Shown: in pieces, positions 61,786 to 64,000 of the stretch
How positions within the stretch are numbered: the stretch's first letter is position 1
How the letters are laid out: every line of letters starts with the position of its first letter
Source of the DNA: Oscillospiraceae bacterium
GTDB taxonomy: Bacteria; Bacillota; Clostridia; Oscillospirales; Ruminococcaceae
Length of the DNA: 64,000 nucleotides
Reading direction: 5' to 3'
NCBI GenBank assembly: GCA_030153485.1
Contig: JAGUQX010000008.1
Location: 154,179 to 218,178, forward strand
Notes under the pieces: generated by a model
Seen by the model: the letters and a program-made list of their open reading frames with translations, nothing else
What the model was told of the DNA's origin: nothing
The model's database searches: none
Made by a program: the position numbers and the translations under genes

Positions 61786-61819
61786 AAAAAGCCAGAAATT
61801 AATTAACAACTGACTTTTT
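61786..61819 (-). terminator. Terminator of the cadherin-like surface protein gene
   Basis: Minus strand AAAAAGTCAG, 14-nt loop, CTGGCTTTTT with one G-U pair, followed by ATTTTTTATTT. It lies 31 nt after the surface protein stop and before the typA promoter. Confidence 0.72.
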
Positions 61820-61849
61820 ATATTCTTAATTTAATTTAATTTTTTAAAT

Positions 61850-64000
61850 TTATTTATTTTCTTCAGTATCTTCATCTCTTTTTTTCTTAAAGAAGAAAAT
61901 ACCTAGCATTGTCATAAATCCTGTTAATAAAGAAACTAAAATATTTGATTTATCTGAAGTTGGTGGGTTAGTTGTATCTTTATCAGGATTAGAAGGATCT
62001 GGATTAGGTTTTGTGTCTGGGTCTGGGATTGGATCTATAATAGATGGATTAGCTTTAATTGTTATTTCAATAGATTTTATGATACGTCCATCAGAACCAA
62101 GTATATCTACAGTTGTTGTACCACTAGCTACACCTGTTATAGTTCCATCTGCTGATACAGTTAGTATACCTATATTATTTGATTTAAATCTAAGTTTTTC
62201 ATCAGACCCAGTTGGATTAATAGTATAATTTAATTTTGCATTTTCGCCAACTTTGATATCTAATAAATTTGTAGTATTAATAATTATATCATTTATAGGT
62301 TGTTTAGCTTCAACATCTATGGTATAAGTTTTTGTTGTAACTCCATCTTCGGCAGTAACGGTTATTTCAAATGTATTTATCCCAACAACTAAATCTTTTT
62401 TTCCAAGATCCGTAATTTTTATATTAGCATCTTTATCTAAAGTTGTTGCATTAATATTTATTTTTTTCGTAGTGAAACCTACATTTACAGAATAATTTAA
62501 AACACTTGGATTAAATTTAGGCGATAAAGGAAATTCAGATTTAAGGTTTTTAAAAGTAGTTCCAGCATCCGTAACACTTATAGATGATAGGGAAGCATCA
62601 GAACTTTTATTGACAGTAATATTTATTGTATAAGTTGTACTAGTACCATCTGTCGCAAGAGTTTTAACCTCAATTTTATTTAAACCTGTTTTTAAAGTTT
62701 TATTTCCTAAACCTGTAATAGTAGTTCCACTGTCTATACCGCTTCCTTCAATTAAAATAGTTTTATTTTTATAATCCCCAGAAAGATTCATTGTATACTC
62801 TTTAATTATAGAAGAAAATAGAGGAGATAAAGGAATATTATTTCCATCAGCTGAGATTTTTAATTCTTTTAATGATGAATCTATCAGTTTTTTATGAGTG
62901 ATATTAACTTTATATTCTTGAGAATATGTTCCATCATCATTAGTTACAATTATTGTAAGAATTTTAGGAATATCAAGTGATATAGGTATATTAGAACCAA
63001 TATCTCCCGTTATAACTGCACCCACATCATTAGATGTAGCAGAAAGCATAACATTTTTAACATCTCTTTCTAAGAAAACATCATAAGATAAAGTTGACGG
63101 ATTAAAAATAGGAGTTATAGGAATATTGGAAGAATCATCTCCATTTTTTACAGATAGTGTGGATAGCTCAACTTTTTTTGCGTCTTCTCTAGTAATATTA
63201 AAATTTACTACGTTTTTAACATTTTGATTTTCTGCGGTTATATCCATCGTGATAACATTAAGTCCAACTTTTAAATTTTTATTACCAGTTATAACTATAG
63301 TTTTTTTATTATCGAAAGGGGAGAAATAAAAGTTAATACCAGTTGTAGAATATTCAACGGTTGCAAAATAATCTTTTACGTCATCATTGTATATCGGCGA
63401 ATAACTAATATTTTTTCCAGTAATGTCATCTGATGGAACAAAACCGGTATGAAGGTATACAATATCTTCTTGTAGATATATTTTATACAAAATAGTCTTA
63501 GTAGTAACGCCATCTTCAGCAGTTATAGTTGTTTCCCAAATATTAATCGTTCGTGGTATTAATGTAGGTCTTTTATGGGTTATAGTTGCGTTTGTATCTT
63601 CAAGCGTTTCGGTTATAGCAAAATTTTCAGCCATCCCAAGAGTTAGGCTATATTCTGTAACATCAGGAGCAAAACTTGGAGAGTAGCTTAGATCTTTAAG
63701 ACCTTCAGAGATTGGACCCAAATATCCATTAAATTTTAAATCTGCTAAATTCGTATTATTGCTAACATCTTTTCTAGTTATTCTAACTATATAATCAGCA
63801 GTATTAGATGAATTTTTGTTATCAGTAACAACAACGATAGCTAGATTATTTCCAACACTTAAATTTATTAGAACATCATTTGTACCAGATATAGTAAATC
63901 TAGAATCTGCAGTTGCATTTATATTAATGTCCGAGATACTATAAGGAACTTCTAATGTATATTCTTTTATTGAACTATCAAATACAGGTGATAAAGGTAG
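61850..64000 (-). CDS. Cell-surface protein with cadherin-like sandwich repeats (partial)
   Basis: The frame is open through the right edge (64000), so the N-terminus is missing; a TTG at 63721 is internal. About six repeats of roughly 90-100 aa resemble the cadherin-like beta-sandwich domain, each with 'LSP.F.P....Y.V' and 'GxNxxxxTVTAEDGxxxxTYxI' blocks, e.g. 'PLSPKFNPSVLNYSVNV' and 'FEITVTAEDGVTTKTYTID'. A BIG2-like Ig domain ('VSADGTITGVASGTTTVDI') follows, then a Pro/Asp-rich wall-spanning linker, NPPTSD, a hydrophobic helix and the basic tail FKKKRDEDTEENK: a probable sortase signal. Likely an adhesin or scaffold; no enzyme domain is seen in this part. Confidence 0.87.
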   Translation of the reverse strand, partial: LPLSPVFDSSIKEYTLEVPYSISDININATADSRFTISGTNDVLINLSVGNNLAIVVVTDNKNSSNTADYIVRITRKDVSNNTNLADLKFNGYLGPISEGLKDLSYSPSFAPDVTEYSLTLGMAENFAITETLEDTNATITHKRPTLIPRTINIWETTITAEDGVTTKTILYKIYLQEDIVYLHTGFVPSDDITGKNISYSPIYNDDVKDYFATVEYSTTGINFYFSPFDNKKTIVITGNKNLKVGLNVITMDITAENQNVKNVVNFNITREDAKKVELSTLSVKNGDDSSNIPITPIFNPSTLSYDVFLERDVKNVMLSATSNDVGAVITGDIGSNIPISLDIPKILTIIVTNDDGTYSQEYKVNITHKKLIDSSLKELKISADGNNIPLSPLFSSIIKEYTMNLSGDYKNKTILIEGSGIDSGTTITGLGNKTLKTGLNKIEVKTLATDGTSTTYTINITVNKSSDASLSSISVTDAGTTFKNLKSEFPLSPKFNPSVLNYSVNVGFTTKKININATTLDKDANIKITDLGKKDLVVGINTFEITVTAEDGVTTKTYTIDVEAKQPINDIIINTTNLLDIKVGENAKLNYTINPTGSDEKLRFKSNNIGILTVSADGTITGVASGTTTVDILGSDGRIIKSIEITIKANPSIIDPIPDPDTKPNPDPSNPDKDTTNPPTSDKSNILVSLLTGFMTMLGIFFFKKKRDEDTEENK

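Noticed and set aside
1-64000. CRISPR arrays, insertion sequences, prophage or defence genes
   Set aside because: No regularly spaced repeats, transposase, integrase, phage or restriction-type genes were seen; nearly all genes are core or lineage-typical.

Overview
The window comes from a very AT-rich, spore-lineage Firmicute, most likely class Clostridia and possibly an Oscillospiraceae/Ruminococcaceae-type organism. The evidence is the low-GC codon use, GGAGG or GGTGG ribosome binding sites with many TTG and GTG starts, MurE with the meso-diaminopimelate DNPR signature, spoIVB-spo0A, gerW and dacF, and small families typical of that group (DUF5685, DUF5711, a small protein ending in VDDL). 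The species cannot be named from sequence alone. Gene density is very high and nearly everything is on the + strand. No CRISPR array, insertion sequence, prophage or rRNA was seen.

Layout: 1-10.5 kb is a division and cell-wall (dcw) cluster: a partial penicillin-binding protein with two PASTA domains, murE, murF, mraY, ftsW, murG, murA, ftsQ/divIB and ftsZ. murD and murC are absent from their usual places, and no spoIIGA-sigE-sigG block follows ftsZ. 10.6-12 kb holds a bioD-like gene facing a small minus-strand pair, chorismate mutase plus a 47-residue Cys-tailed membrane protein. 12-18.9 kb runs rex, M50 protease, scpA, scpB, DUF2953, gerW, dacF, a pseudouridine synthase and nagA, facing ung. 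19.7-24.5 kb has a lone sugar-phosphate transferase, adhE under a consensus promoter with a Rex-type operator, and a formate/nitrite-type channel. 24.5-33.2 kb is the clostridial hprK, PHP, murB, rapZ, whiA, dnaE, pfkA series. 33.3-40.1 kb holds the yfmF/yfmH-type peptidase pair, lgt, folD, spoIVB and spo0A. 40.1-40.9 kb (minus) has a small membrane protein and an ECF transporter S component.

41-58.7 kb is one long, tightly packed series with no terminator seen: DUF5685, J-domain protein, membrane protein, a DUF4430/alpha-toroid surface protein, ruvCAB, glmM, a methyltransferase, ecfA1-ecfA2-ecfT, truA, DUF5711, CvpA-like, pgsA, a ClpE-like unfoldase, rsmD, coaD and a coiled-coil protein. Then come tRNA-Ser(GGA), a one-pass membrane protein, and on the minus strand typA with a small downstream gene, and a surface protein of cadherin-like sandwich repeats that runs off the right edge.

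Most notable observations: (1) pgsA and the DUF2953 gene have good ribosome binding sites and family-like N-termini but no ATG/GTG/TTG at the expected start, only ATA or ATT; (2) adhE has a perfect TTGACA-17-TATAAT promoter whose -10 box and start region lie in a 26-bp perfect inverted repeat centred on a Rex-type box, with rex in the same window; (3) long, perfect or near-perfect inverted repeats (17-34 bp arms) overlap the last codons or stop codons of several genes; (4) four small genes (47-94 codons) on the minus strand, mostly ending in those palindromes; (5) a surface protein carrying transcobalamin-like modules in reversed order. I did not find a clear new defence or mobile system.
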